The translations under genes were made by a program, and so were the position numbers. Below, one piece after another: positions 10,328 through 17,995 of a stretch of 64,000 nucleotides of DNA; the first letter of the stretch is position 1; every line of letters begins with the position of its first letter. A model generated the notes under the pieces. That model did not search any database, was not told the DNA's origin, and saw only the letters and a program-made list of their open reading frames with translations. Source of the stretch: Mycobacterium sp. OTB74 (GTDB lineage Bacteria > Actinomycetota > Actinomycetes > Mycobacteriales > Mycobacteriaceae); the NCBI RefSeq assembly GCF_029892685.1, contig NZ_JARXVD010000010.1:143195-207194 (forward strand), written 5' to 3'.

Positions 10328-10687
10328 TCTCCCTACCGGTGTTCCGATGGTGGCGTGAGCTGCATATGACTGCTCTGTGGGTAGATCTATGCCCTGCTGG
10401 ACATTCAGATTTTGCGCGCCGGTGCCGTCGTTGATGAAGGAATAAGGCGATTTGCGTTGCAGCCCAATGCGATCCCGATAATGATGCCGTGCTGCCGGGT
10501 GGCTGAGTACGACGGTGTACCCTGCGATTTCCCGGAGCTCCACGGTTCATTGCTCACTTCAGGCTAGAAGGCCGATGGTCGGCGTGATGCGATATCACGG
10601 AAGTGTTGCATGCCGGATGGACGCTCATCGCCGTTAGCCGGCAGCTGTTCGGAGTGGCGCCATGAAGTTCCGTGCTTAGCCGGCAGT
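10328..10687. other. Non-coding stretch after the Tc locus
   Basis: No gene with convincing codon usage on either strand. A minus-strand frame from 10543 reads sensibly for about 70 residues but continues into the 3' end of the Tc toxin, so it is at best a truncated remnant. Confidence 0.5.
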
Positions 10688-10777
10688 CCGTGGTTTCCGT
10701 TCCGTCAGGTCTGGGCGCGGCTGGACAGCGAGCGGCGGGCCGAGCTGGAGGATCGGGTCGGGGTCCAAATCACGTCA
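10688..10777 (+). pseudogene. Remnant of an ART-like protein C-terminus
   Basis: Thirty residues starting PWFPFRQVWARLDSERRAE match the C-terminal segment of the protein at 37,340-38,215 (PWHPFDQVWARLSVDRQVE) almost position by position, including the following VGV..TS. The remainder of that 291-residue protein is absent here. This is therefore a leftover of a second copy, deleted when this region was rearranged. It marks the junction behind the Tc locus as a recombination point. Confidence 0.65.
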
Positions 10778-11044
10778 CGAATGCCCGCCGAACCGAACCC
10801 GGTCTGACAAGGCGTCCCCCATATCAGAGCTGGCGCCGGAACTTCCGCAACATGTCGTTGACGATCTCGAACTTCCTGCGATCGAGTTCTCCCGCAGTCT
10901 CGGCGCTGTTTTCACCACCCGAGCAATATCCACGGGCGGGTGCTTCGATTTCTATCGAAGGTCCGTTTCGGTAAGGATTGGGGATGCGCCGTGGGGAAGC
11001 GGATCGCCTTAGTCCACGCCTGCATGGCTATCGGCCCCTTGGGT

Positions 11045-11557
11045 TTACTCCTCGGCTGTTTGCTCTTTGGCCGCCTTATTGTTCCCGAACAACCCGAAAC
11101 GCCTGACGACCCAAAGGCACAGGACCCAGAAACATCCAAAAAAAATGGTTTGAACGACATTAAAAGCCAGCCAGGAATCAAAAGCCTCGTACCTCACAGT
11201 CGAGTCAAAGGACGTTCTTCGCCACAACATGCCATCGGAATGGCGCTCCCAGCGAGCATCCCCGCTGATGGCGCTTATCACCTCTAAGACCACTACATAA
11301 AGAACGCCGCCCACAAGGGCAAAAGAGCTAACAGAAGGCTTCGGAGGCTCAATCATAAGCGACACACGGCGCTCGACGCTCGTTAGCAGTCGGCTTTTGG
11401 CCTCGCCCTCTGGCAGTTTGGCCCAGATGTCCAGATCCGACGCGGCCGAAGCGCGATTGTCCCGGCGCTTCAGCCATTCCGCGATCATTACAGATGCGAC
11501 ACTGGAACCCAGCAATCCGATGAGCGCGACGAAGACTGCTTGCGACATGCCGATCAT
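11045..11557 (-). CDS. Hypothetical membrane protein, three TM segments
   Basis: 170 residues from the ATG at 11557 (MIGMSQ...); a second Met three codons on is an alternative. Hydrophobic segments lie at about 5-26, 76-97 and 129-151. Between the first two is a charged cytoplasmic-looking stretch (KRRDNRASAASDLD...). Earlier in-frame starts would add about 95 residues of low-quality sequence and were rejected. No known family recognised. It stands alone between the Tc locus and the HEPN/MNT genes, and could be an immunity or accessory membrane protein, but nothing in the sequence proves it. Confidence 0.6.
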   Translation of the reverse strand: MIGMSQAVFVALIGLLGSSVASVMIAEWLKRRDNRASAASDLDIWAKLPEGEAKSRLLTSVERRVSLMIEPPKPSVSSFALVGGVLYVVVLEVISAISGDARWERHSDGMLWRRTSFDSTVRYEAFDSWLAFNVVQTIFFGCFWVLCLWVVRRFGLFGNNKAAKEQTAEE

Positions 11558-11714
11558 CGTCTCACTGCCCCGTGACCGGTGGGGCGAATACGGATCGGAG
11601 GCAACGGCTGTTCCGCGTTGTGCCGCTTCGGCGATCCTGTCGTCGGACCGCCGCAGGAAGCAGATCGCCCAGTCACGTCTGCGCGACGAAGTGGAGCGAT
11701 TCACGAGCGAATTT

Positions 11715-11999
11715 TCAGGGGCAGCGGCCCCGCAGACGCCGGACGCGGCAGCACTCAATTCGGCCCTGGCCGTTGTCCGGCACGCGATCGGACGCATCGA
11801 GGCGGTGGCCGATGACGTGGTCACCTGCATCACTGCGATCATCGAGCTCCGATCCGATGCGGTCCACTTCGTCGCGCAGCCGGTTCCGTTGCACGGTCAG
11901 CAGATCGATCTGAGCCTGGCACAGGCACGTGGCGGTCGCCATGGCGGCCTCCCAGCCTTGTTGGCGGGCCCACTGTTCTGCTGTCGGTGCCATGCTCAT
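11715..11999 (-). CDS. Small hypothetical protein, possibly frameshifted
   Basis: 94 residues. The first 50 (MSMAPTAEQWARQQGWEAAM...) have good codon usage and a helical heptad-like pattern (VQRNRLRDEVDRIGSEL). The last 40 become Arg/Cys/Asp-rich and unconvincing, and the neighbouring minus frame stays open across the same place, which suggests a frameshift. It lies in the same direction as the HEPN/MNT operon, 109 bases after it. Function unknown. Confidence 0.4.
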   Translation of the reverse strand: MSMAPTAEQWARQQGWEAAMATATCLCQAQIDLLTVQRNRLRDEVDRIGSELDDRSDAGDHVIGHRLDASDRVPDNGQGRIECCRVRRLRGRCP

Positions 12000-12108
12000 C
12001 GACTCGTCTCCTCACCGGTAGTGCCTCTGCTGCACGTTGTACTGCGGCACAGTGGCGAGACAGCCGCCGCGGCGCGGGTTGGCGCGGGTGCTGCGAGGGC
12101 GGCACGGG

Positions 12109-12540
12109 TCAGGGCGCCCCCGCATCCTCGTGTTGGGTCCGCGAAGCGGTGGCCAGCTTGGCGGCCTCGACCAGGTGGGTGGCTGCGCGGTGCATCTTCT
12201 TGCACTCGGTGGCGGACAAGGCTTCGGCGGCGTAAGCGGCCTTGTTCTTCATCACCAGCAGGGTGTTCAGGTGCTTGACCGATCCCTTGTCCGCTTGCGC
12301 CAGCAGCGCGGTCGCCTCGCTGTGGTTGTCGCTTTTGGAGTGCTTTCCGAGTCTGACGCAGCAGATCACGTCCGAGGCGGCGATGCCGGCATCGACGAAC
12401 AGGTCGCCGGCTGCGCTGGTCGCGGTCGCATCGAATTCCAGAACGGTTTCGCCGGCGCCGAGGAATTCGATCGCCTTGGCTCGCCGTCCGGCGATCACCG
12501 CGGGCGTCGACGGGTTGGTGCGCGGATCTGCGGGTGCCAT
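12109..12540 (-). CDS. HEPN-domain protein (toxin of HEPN/MNT pair)
   Basis: 143 residues, start overlapping the MNT stop by one base (TGATG), so translation is coupled. The helical core AGIAASDVICCVRLGKHSKS followed by DNH (about 51-73) is typical of actinobacterial HEPN proteins encoded beside nucleotidyltransferases. Arg63 with His67 or His73 could form the polar Arg/His pair of HEPN RNases, although the spacing differs from the classic R-x4-6-H. A second Arg/His pair is at about 118-122. In such pairs HEPN is usually a toxic RNase silenced by AMP addition from MNT. Confidence 0.75.
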   Translation of the reverse strand: MAPADPRTNPSTPAVIAGRRAKAIEFLGAGETVLEFDATATSAAGDLFVDAGIAASDVICCVRLGKHSKSDNHSEATALLAQADKGSVKHLNTLLVMKNKAAYAAEALSATECKKMHRAATHLVEAAKLATASRTQHEDAGAP

Positions 12541-13211
12541 CAGGACCTCGCCGCCATCGGACGGTGCCGGTTGGTCGTACGCAGTTGCGTTTTGAGCCAC
12601 CCCGGCGGACCCGCGACGGTTCGGCCGTCCCGGGCCACCTCGCGCAGCAGCGGCTCGCCGGCGGCGATGGCGGTGTGCAGGTCCTGCTCGGTGTACTCGA
12701 CGACGCGTGCGTCGTTGCCGGTCCACGCCGTGACCGCCGTGGCGAGGTCGGCGACCTGCTGCTCCCACACCTGCGAATCATCGCCGGGGGCAACCGGTTC
12801 CGGCGCCGAGGAGCGGACCAGGAAGATGTCGATGTCGCTGTCGAGACGCATCCGGCCCGTCATCGCCGACCCGAACACCGCCGCGTACGCGGCCTTCTCG
12901 AGCCATTCCGCCAGGTAGCGATCGAGCCGGTCCAGGAGCGTGTTGGCAAGGTTGGCGAGTTCCCGGATCGGCTGCGCCGCAAGGTGTTCGGCGTTGAACC
13001 GGAAGGTGTGGGTTCGGCCGACCTGGTCGTGCAGGACCACACCCTGCTCGGTCAGGCGTGTCAGGACTTTGCGGATCCCTTCACCGGAGACGTCGGGCAG
13101 GATGCGGTTGATCTGACTGATCGTGAATGTCACGTCCGCGGCGGCCAGAACCGCCAGGACATCACCGTCCAGGGTCGGGGTCACCGTGGACAGTGGCCGG
13201 TTCAGCTGCAT
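12540..13211 (-). CDS. MNT-type nucleotidyltransferase with N-terminal winged helix (antitoxin)
   Basis: 223 residues. Residues 20-75 form a winged-helix DNA-binding region (ISQINRILPDVSGEGIRKVL). The nucleotidyltransferase signature follows: Gly114-Ser115 and, after ten residues, Asp126 and Asp128 in the pattern DSDIDIF. MNT proteins of this type AMPylate their HEPN partner. The DNA-binding half suggests it also represses its own operon through the large palindrome that starts only ten bases before the start codon. First gene of the operon with the HEPN gene behind it. Confidence 0.82.
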   Translation of the reverse strand: MQLNRPLSTVTPTLDGDVLAVLAAADVTFTISQINRILPDVSGEGIRKVLTRLTEQGVVLHDQVGRTHTFRFNAEHLAAQPIRELANLANTLLDRLDRYLAEWLEKAAYAAVFGSAMTGRMRLDSDIDIFLVRSSAPEPVAPGDDSQVWEQQVADLATAVTAWTGNDARVVEYTEQDLHTAIAAGEPLLREVARDGRTVAGPPGWLKTQLRTTNRHRPMAARS

Positions 13212-13220
13212 CGGGATACT

Positions 13221-13268
13221 CCAATCTCTAACTAAAGTTAGAGTATCACAACTTTAGTTAGAGATTGG
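13221..13268. promoter_or_regulatory. Nested palindromic operator of the HEPN/MNT operon
   Basis: Two perfect 19-base inverted arms (13221-13239 and 13250-13268, starting CCAATCTCTAAC) separated by 10 bases. Inside the left half sits a second palindrome, CTCTAAC-TAAA-GTTAGAG (13226-13243), and a third GTTAGAG lies at 13257-13263. The block is AT-rich in a GC-rich region and lies ten bases before the MNT start, so it most likely binds the winged-helix part of MNT. It is also about 150 bases before the divergent nuclease gene. Confidence 0.8.
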
Positions 13269-13403
13269 TTGCCGCTAGTGAAGGCAGGCGTCGGCTGCTG
13301 GAAGTCTGGAGTGGGTTCGCGGCGGGACGGCGGCGTGCCCGAAGAGCAGAGACGTTCATTTCGGGACTGTCGGACATTGGCTGTGGTCACGGCGCTTGCA
13401 CTG

Positions 13404-13409
13404 GATAAT
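13404..13409 (+). promoter_or_regulatory. -10 element for a leaderless mRNA
   Basis: GATAAT, followed by exactly six bases and then the ATG at 13416. This spacing puts the transcription start on the A of the ATG, as in leaderless mycobacterial genes, and decides the start chosen for the nuclease gene. Confidence 0.6.
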
Positions 13410-13415
13410 CCGCAC

Positions 13416-14774
13416 ATGGTCTTTGCGGAAATGTCCAAGGGGCGCGGAGGGATTGAGAATCGTCACGAACACGAGCCGAGCCCCAACGTACGGTGGGCCG
13501 TCGACGTAGCCAGAGCCGGTCATTCCCGCGAGGCGACGCGTGCCGGCCTGATCTGGGCCTTTTACGTGAATAGAGCGGATGCGGAGAGACGCGCCGCCGG
13601 CTGGAACGCTCAACCGGGGCTGCATGCGATAGTGGTTCCCGCCTGGTACCAGGACGCTGCAACTTCGCCGTGGGAAACCCCTGAAGGTCGCGATGAGATG
13701 GACGCCGCCTACCTCGCGGCGGGTGTGCCGCGCCCCGATTGGCTGCAGGAGCTTTTCGACCGCGACGGCGATATCGGCGCGAACCGACAAGACCCAGGCG
13801 GCGAGCCCGTCGGCCGGGACCCGGCCGCGGAGCCGGTGGCGCTGACCGCAGAAACCGACACCGCCGATCCCGAACCTGTAGAAGAGGACAGCATCGATCC
13901 GCAGGACGCGCTGATCATGTTGCGCGACATGGTCGCTGCGATCTCGCAGGAGGGGCGGACTGTCGAGCCGTTGGTGGTGCTGTTGTGGGCGCTGGGCCGG
14001 GCCCGCGCATTCCAGCCACAATTGACGCGGTACGGCGACGTGGTCGGCGAGTTGAGCGAATTGCTGCTGGCATGGGCTCCGGAGTCCGACCCTGTGCAGG
14101 TTTGGCTGGACTTGGCCGCCGCGTGGCCGCAGTGGTGGCAGATCGTCATGCCGACTTCGGCTGAGGCGTCCGAAGCGCCGAATCTTCAAGGGGGGCTATC
14201 GAACTCGATTTATGAGCTGGCTGCGCTCGACACCAGCTGGAATCTGCAGGCGGAGCAGGTGCTGCGCGATGCGATCGGGCCCGGCCCGGAACTGTCCGAC
14301 CTGCTGGTCACGGTCGGGCTTGCCGCGCCGCCGCAGGCAGCGGCGCCTGTCGGTGCGCAGCCCTACAAGGTCCCCGTCGAGCAGAACATCGTCGAGGAAT
14401 ACACCGTCGAATACGACGCCATGGCGTCTACGACCCGGCTGCGGCGAGAAGCGATGCTGCAGAACCGCTATGTAGAGCATTTGCGCGCCCAGGGTCACGC
14501 GGTGTGCGGGTACAGAATTCCGATTGACGGCCAGTATTTTCGCGCCGATCTGTACGACGGGACCACTGACGAGTTGATCGAAGTTAAATCCTCAGTCGAC
14601 CGGGTCACCATGCGCCTGGCGCTCGGGCAGATACTGGACTACGCGCGGGTGCTGCGGCCGACACTGTGCACGGTTCTGGTGCCCGAGCGGCCCGCCGACG
14701 GGTTGATCGACCTGTTCGGCGATCATGAGGTGCGGCTCGTGTGGCCAACGGAAGCAGGCGAATTCGTCTCCTGA
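13416..14774 (+). CDS. PD-(D/E)XK nuclease-fold protein
   Basis: 452 residues from the ATG at 13416 (leaderless -10 box just upstream; an earlier in-frame start at 13269 lies against the operator). The N-terminal third is unknown, the middle is acidic and Pro-rich, and the C-terminal 130 residues look like a restriction-endonuclease fold: a helix with RREAMLQNRYVEHL, then Asp378 in RADLYD, and Glu389-x-Lys391 in ELIEVKSS, followed by ALGQILDYAR, a common helix in these nucleases. A defence or DNA-repair role is likely. It is divergent from the HEPN/MNT pair and may share its operator. Confidence 0.72.
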   Translation: MVFAEMSKGRGGIENRHEHEPSPNVRWAVDVARAGHSREATRAGLIWAFYVNRADAERRAAGWNAQPGLHAIVVPAWYQDAATSPWETPEGRDEMDAAYLAAGVPRPDWLQELFDRDGDIGANRQDPGGEPVGRDPAAEPVALTAETDTADPEPVEEDSIDPQDALIMLRDMVAAISQEGRTVEPLVVLLWALGRARAFQPQLTRYGDVVGELSELLLAWAPESDPVQVWLDLAAAWPQWWQIVMPTSAEASEAPNLQGGLSNSIYELAALDTSWNLQAEQVLRDAIGPGPELSDLLVTVGLAAPPQAAAPVGAQPYKVPVEQNIVEEYTVEYDAMASTTRLRREAMLQNRYVEHLRAQGHAVCGYRIPIDGQYFRADLYDGTTDELIEVKSSVDRVTMRLALGQILDYARVLRPTLCTVLVPERPADGLIDLFGDHEVRLVWPTEAGEFVS

Positions 14775-14977
14775 CGCGGTTGGAATCGACGTGTGCGCCG
14801 GACTGTCGAGCGCCCTCAAATCCGGTGTGCGGTGGCGAACGTCAGGCAGCCGTCAGCGACGGACTCGCGGGCTGGGCCCGGGGCCTAGCGCTGAGCTGAG
14901 GCTGGTGTGAGACGTCCTGCACTGCTCAGTGCGGATATGTCGGGCCTGCTGGCTAGGTTCAGCGGGAAAGGACGGTG

Positions 14978-15772
14978 ATGGCGATGAAACCGATGGAGGG
15001 TCCGGTCGATCGCGCGGCGGTTCATGCTCTTGCGATGGATTGGGCTGACGATCCATCGTCGGTCGTTGAAGTCGTCCACGACGGGTTCAACGCCGACGAC
15101 GTCAGCGGCGGCTATGCGTTCCTGTGCGATCGGGGCCTGTTTGTTGCCGACGTCGGCGGAGGCTCGATGTGGTCGGTGGCGCCGGATGACTATTCCGGTG
15201 TGGTCGCCGAAATCGAAAAGTATTGGCGCCAAAGCCAACACAGGAACCGGACACTTCTGCTCGACGACGTGAGCGTGTGGCACCGTGCTGCCATCGCCGC
15301 TCTGGTCCGCGGACTCGGCAGTGTCGCCGACGTTCCTGCAGCGGAGCGTCCCGGGGTGACCGATACTGCCCGGGCCGACTATGTGTTGATCAGTTTGCGC
15401 CGGCACACGCCCGAACCCGCCGTGGCCGCCGCGCTACGCGCGTTGGCCGGGGCTGACTGGCTGCTCGCAGAACCCGATGAGCATCGGCGCGCACATTCCT
15501 GTCCGCTGTGCGGGCTGCCGGCGATCGGAAGGGCGTGGCAGTACCTGAGCGTTTGCGACGACTGTTACCCGAAGACGGTGTGCGGCGACGGCCGAAAAGT
15601 CAGCGGCCACAACACCTCTGTCGGAGGTGGCTTCGAGGCGCTGCACGTCGATGACGGCAGTACATGTGAACAGGTCAGCCGCGACGGGCGGGTCTGGATC
15701 GAGCACAAACCGTGCCGCATGGGCGAAGCCAAGTTCGGGGGAGTGTACGTCGGGGTCACCGAGACCGAATAG
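14978..15772 (+). CDS. Hypothetical protein with C-terminal zinc ribbon
   Basis: 264 residues from the ATG at 14978, with a GGAAAGGA ribosome site about eight bases before it; a GTG one codon earlier is possible. Two CxxC knuckles (Cys175/178 in CPLCG and Cys193/196 in CDDCY) make a zinc ribbon; the last 60 residues are rich in Gly and charged residues. The N-terminal half is acidic with a conserved-looking VVEVVHDGFNADDVSGGYAFL. No recognised function. It follows the nuclease gene in the same direction and faces the DUF6998-like gene tail to tail. Confidence 0.7.
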   Translation: MAMKPMEGPVDRAAVHALAMDWADDPSSVVEVVHDGFNADDVSGGYAFLCDRGLFVADVGGGSMWSVAPDDYSGVVAEIEKYWRQSQHRNRTLLLDDVSVWHRAAIAALVRGLGSVADVPAAERPGVTDTARADYVLISLRRHTPEPAVAAALRALAGADWLLAEPDEHRRAHSCPLCGLPAIGRAWQYLSVCDDCYPKTVCGDGRKVSGHNTSVGGGFEALHVDDGSTCEQVSRDGRVWIEHKPCRMGEAKFGGVYVGVTETE

Positions 15773-15795
15773 AACCGCGAAATGGGCTCGTGCGC

Positions 15796-16311
15796 TTAGG
15801 GTTTGCGCAACGTGACCCGGTCAGCGTCGTCGACCTGCACGTTGGCGGCGCGTAGGCGGGTCAGGCTGATCGGGGCCTGCCCATTTTTCTGCAGAGGTCC
15901 AGCCACAGCTACGGCCGTTTTGAACGGTCCGTTGTAGACCACCTCATGGTCCACATCCACGCGCCGTGACAGCCTGAGCACAATCAGTGCTTGAGCATGG
16001 TCGTGAGATGTTGCGCGGATGCCGACGCTCCTGTCTCCGTATGTGGCCTTGATTTCCACTGTTCGGCCGTCGCCGGCCACCGCGTCGTGGCCCGGTGTCG
16101 ATGCCGGTTGAAGGACGATGTCGAACATCGCCTCGCAGGCCGCCTCCCCGAGGGAACCGACGAGATGACCGTCCAGTGGGAATTTGCGGCCGGGGTGCCA
16201 CTTCTCGAGCTCTTCGACGATCGCGTGCAGCTCGGCGACCAGCTCGGCGGTGCGGGCGGTTCGGTCGGCCAATGACCGAGCATGGGCAGGTTCAGCGATT
16301 TCCGCGGTCAC
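15796..16311 (-). CDS. DUF6998-like protein, possible restriction-type nuclease
   Basis: 171 residues from a GTG at 16311 (GAGG just before it); an ATG at 16401 is an alternative. The core pattern HPGRKFPLDGHLVGSLGE, PASTPGHDA and TVEIKAT is that of DUF6998-type proteins, whose Glu-x-Lys motif suggests a PD-(D/E)XK fold. Such genes occur in accessory regions, often near other nucleases. Its role here is unproved. Confidence 0.65.
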   Translation of the reverse strand: MTAEIAEPAHARSLADRTARTAELVAELHAIVEELEKWHPGRKFPLDGHLVGSLGEAACEAMFDIVLQPASTPGHDAVAGDGRTVEIKATYGDRSVGIRATSHDHAQALIVLRLSRRVDVDHEVVYNGPFKTAVAVAGPLQKNGQAPISLTRLRAANVQVDDADRVTLRKP

Positions 16312-16463
16312 GACCTCACCCTGGCATAACTGCACCGACCGTGAGCGGGTGATGCCTGTGAAAGGCGGCCGCCGCGACGGCGGCGTGGCGGACGCTGCCA
16401 CGGCGATCTGTCGGTGGCGGTGTCTACCGTGAGCGAGATGACCGTCGATCCCTGTTCGCCGCG

Positions 16464-17129
16464 ATGAGCGGCCCGCGCCGCGGGTTCGTGGTGGCCGCCG
16501 CGCTGGCCCTCACCGTCGGCGGCGTGCACACCGGGACCGGCGGCGTGCCCCGCGCGTCGGCCGAACCTGTCCCGGCGGCACTGGCCGGGCTGCTGGACCG
16601 GGTGCCGGTGGTCGACCGCATTAGCCCGGTGCCGGGCTATCAGCGAGGGTGTCGCAAAGATCAGTCCTGCGTGTTCGGTCCCGCGTGGAACGACCCGACC
16701 GATCACTCCGGCTGCGACACCCGTAACAGGGTCTTGGGTGCCGCGCTGAAGGACGTGGTGTTCAAGCCGGGGACCCGTGACTGCAAGGTCACCGCCGGCA
16801 CCCTCGACCCGGACCCGTACACCGGGCAGGCGGTGGATGTGAAGCAGGTGCAGATTGATCACCGGTATGCGCTTCGTCGCGCGTGGGATGCCGGTGCGGC
16901 GCAGTGGAGCCCGCAGCAGCGGCAGATTTTCGCCAACGATCTCACCGAGCTGGTCGCGGTGTCTGCGACGGCCAACCGCGCCAAATCCGACTATGGCCTG
17001 GATCAGTGGCTGCCCGAGTACCAGCCGTGCGGGTTCGTCGTCGACTACCTGACGGTGGCCGCCAAGTATCAGCTGCCGATCACCACCGGGGAGCGCGCCG
17101 CAGCGGTCGGGGCCTGCCAGAACGGGTGA
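16464..17129 (+). CDS. Secreted HNH nuclease (DUF1524 / GmrSD C-terminal type)
   Basis: 221 residues with a clear signal peptide (residues 1-33, Arg-rich start, hydrophobic core, cut after RASA). The nuclease domain contains Asp132-His133 (IDHRYALRRAWDAG), Asn158 in FANDL, and Asn171/Lys174 in NRAKSDYGLDQWLP, the HNH signature of DUF1524 proteins. Cysteines at 63, 69, 84, 107, 189 and 218 suggest disulfides, as expected outside the cell. Many mycobacteria encode such exported nucleases for nutrition or competition. The immunity-like gene 230 bases downstream hints at the second role. Confidence 0.85.
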   Translation: MSGPRRGFVVAAALALTVGGVHTGTGGVPRASAEPVPAALAGLLDRVPVVDRISPVPGYQRGCRKDQSCVFGPAWNDPTDHSGCDTRNRVLGAALKDVVFKPGTRDCKVTAGTLDPDPYTGQAVDVKQVQIDHRYALRRAWDAGAAQWSPQQRQIFANDLTELVAVSATANRAKSDYGLDQWLPEYQPCGFVVDYLTVAAKYQLPITTGERAAAVGACQNG

Positions 17130-17173
17130 GGCACCGGGTTGATCCGGTGGGGTGTATCGGACGGGTAAAAGCA

Positions 17174-17214
17174 AAGAACCCGGGTCGGCCGCGAAGGTCG
17201 AATACCGGGTTCTT
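17174..17214 (+). terminator. Hairpin between nuclease and immunity gene
   Basis: Perfect 10-base arms AAGAACCCGG (17174-17183) and its complement (17205-17214) around a 21-base loop. It lies 45 bases after the secreted nuclease stop. There is no long T-run, so it may be a weak or Rho-assisted terminator, or a processing hairpin. Confidence 0.45.
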
Positions 17215-17349
17215 CTGAAATCTGAACCAGAACATCGGGGGATGCGACTCTGGCCTTTGTGTACTCGCCCACAGTACGCGGTGCATGAATCGTGCGACAC
17301 CACAGCGCTTCCGGCTGAAATCTGCGTCAGCCGCACCTGCCGCCGGTTT

Positions 17350-17355
17350 TAGACT
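17350..17355 (+). promoter_or_regulatory. -10 element for a leaderless mRNA
   Basis: TAGACT followed by six bases and the GTG at 17362. The spacing predicts transcription starting on the start codon and supports this GTG, which has no ribosome site. Confidence 0.5.
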
Positions 17356-17361
17356 CGAGAT

Positions 17362-17688
17362 GTGGAGGACTCGTTCGAGGTCGACGGCGCCGGTCCGCGC
17401 GAGACGACTCCGGCCGCGAAGTACTGGAGCCTGATCGCCGACTTCATCGCTGAACGCATTTCGGCCGATGATTTCGAGACGGCGTACCTGAAACTGTTCA
17501 AGGACGACGCAGACCTGGTGGCCGGCCGCGAGTTCACCCTTCTGGAGGGGCTGTTCTTCGACGTCGACGACTACGTCGGCGATCCCGAACTGCGCAGCCG
17601 CGCTGGGGGATTGGACGGTGACCAGCTGCGGTCACGGGCACGGGAGGTCTACCTTAAGCTCTACGGACCGCCGGTGCCACCGAACTGA
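17362..17688 (+). CDS. Colicin-type immunity protein (PF09204-like)
   Basis: 108 residues, acidic and helical. The pattern of an aromatic/acidic first helix, FETAYLKLFKDD, LEGLFFDVDDYVGDPELR and a final LRSRAREVYLKLYG follows the bacterial colicin-like self-immunity family. These small cytoplasmic proteins bind and block nuclease toxins. The secreted HNH nuclease just upstream is the natural candidate partner, although the family match alone does not prove it. GTG start chosen from the -10 position. Confidence 0.7.
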   Translation: MEDSFEVDGAGPRETTPAAKYWSLIADFIAERISADDFETAYLKLFKDDADLVAGREFTLLEGLFFDVDDYVGDPELRSRAGGLDGDQLRSRAREVYLKLYGPPVPPN

Positions 17689-17982
17689 ACCGGCGTGCCG
17701 GCCAAGGGGTTTGGTCCGTCCGGCTCCGCCTCTTACCGCCGCGGTTTCGAGCTGGTCCAGGAGCGGTTGGTCACGGGGTCAAATACGGCTATGACTCCGT
17801 CGCTGCGCAGTCCGACGGTGCATTGGGACGGAATCGCGCACCATTGTCCGAGGTTCCGGCAGCACGCGTGCTCGTCGCGTTGAGAACGAGGTGGGCGCGA
17901 TCGCGTGCATCGCTGAGTTCCGAACCGAGAAAGAGCAGCTAAGCGGTGTATCGACTCGCCGACAGCTGTGGGTGGGCGGATT
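17689..17982. other. Intergenic stretch, no gene seen
   Basis: About 300 bases between the immunity gene and the next promoter. Frames open on either strand have poor codon usage; no hairpin or repeat stands out. Confidence 0.4.
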
Positions 17983-17988
17983 TACACT
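17983..17988 (+). promoter_or_regulatory. -10 element for a leaderless mRNA
   Basis: TACACT followed by seven bases and the ATG at 17996; it supports that ATG over an in-frame start 105 bases upstream. Confidence 0.5.
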
Positions 17989-17995
17989 CACGCGC

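Noticed and set aside
10007..10543. 178-residue minus-strand gene after the Tc locus
   Set aside because: More than half of it overlaps the 3' end of the Tc toxin on the other strand; only the first 70 residues look protein-like and there is no supporting context.
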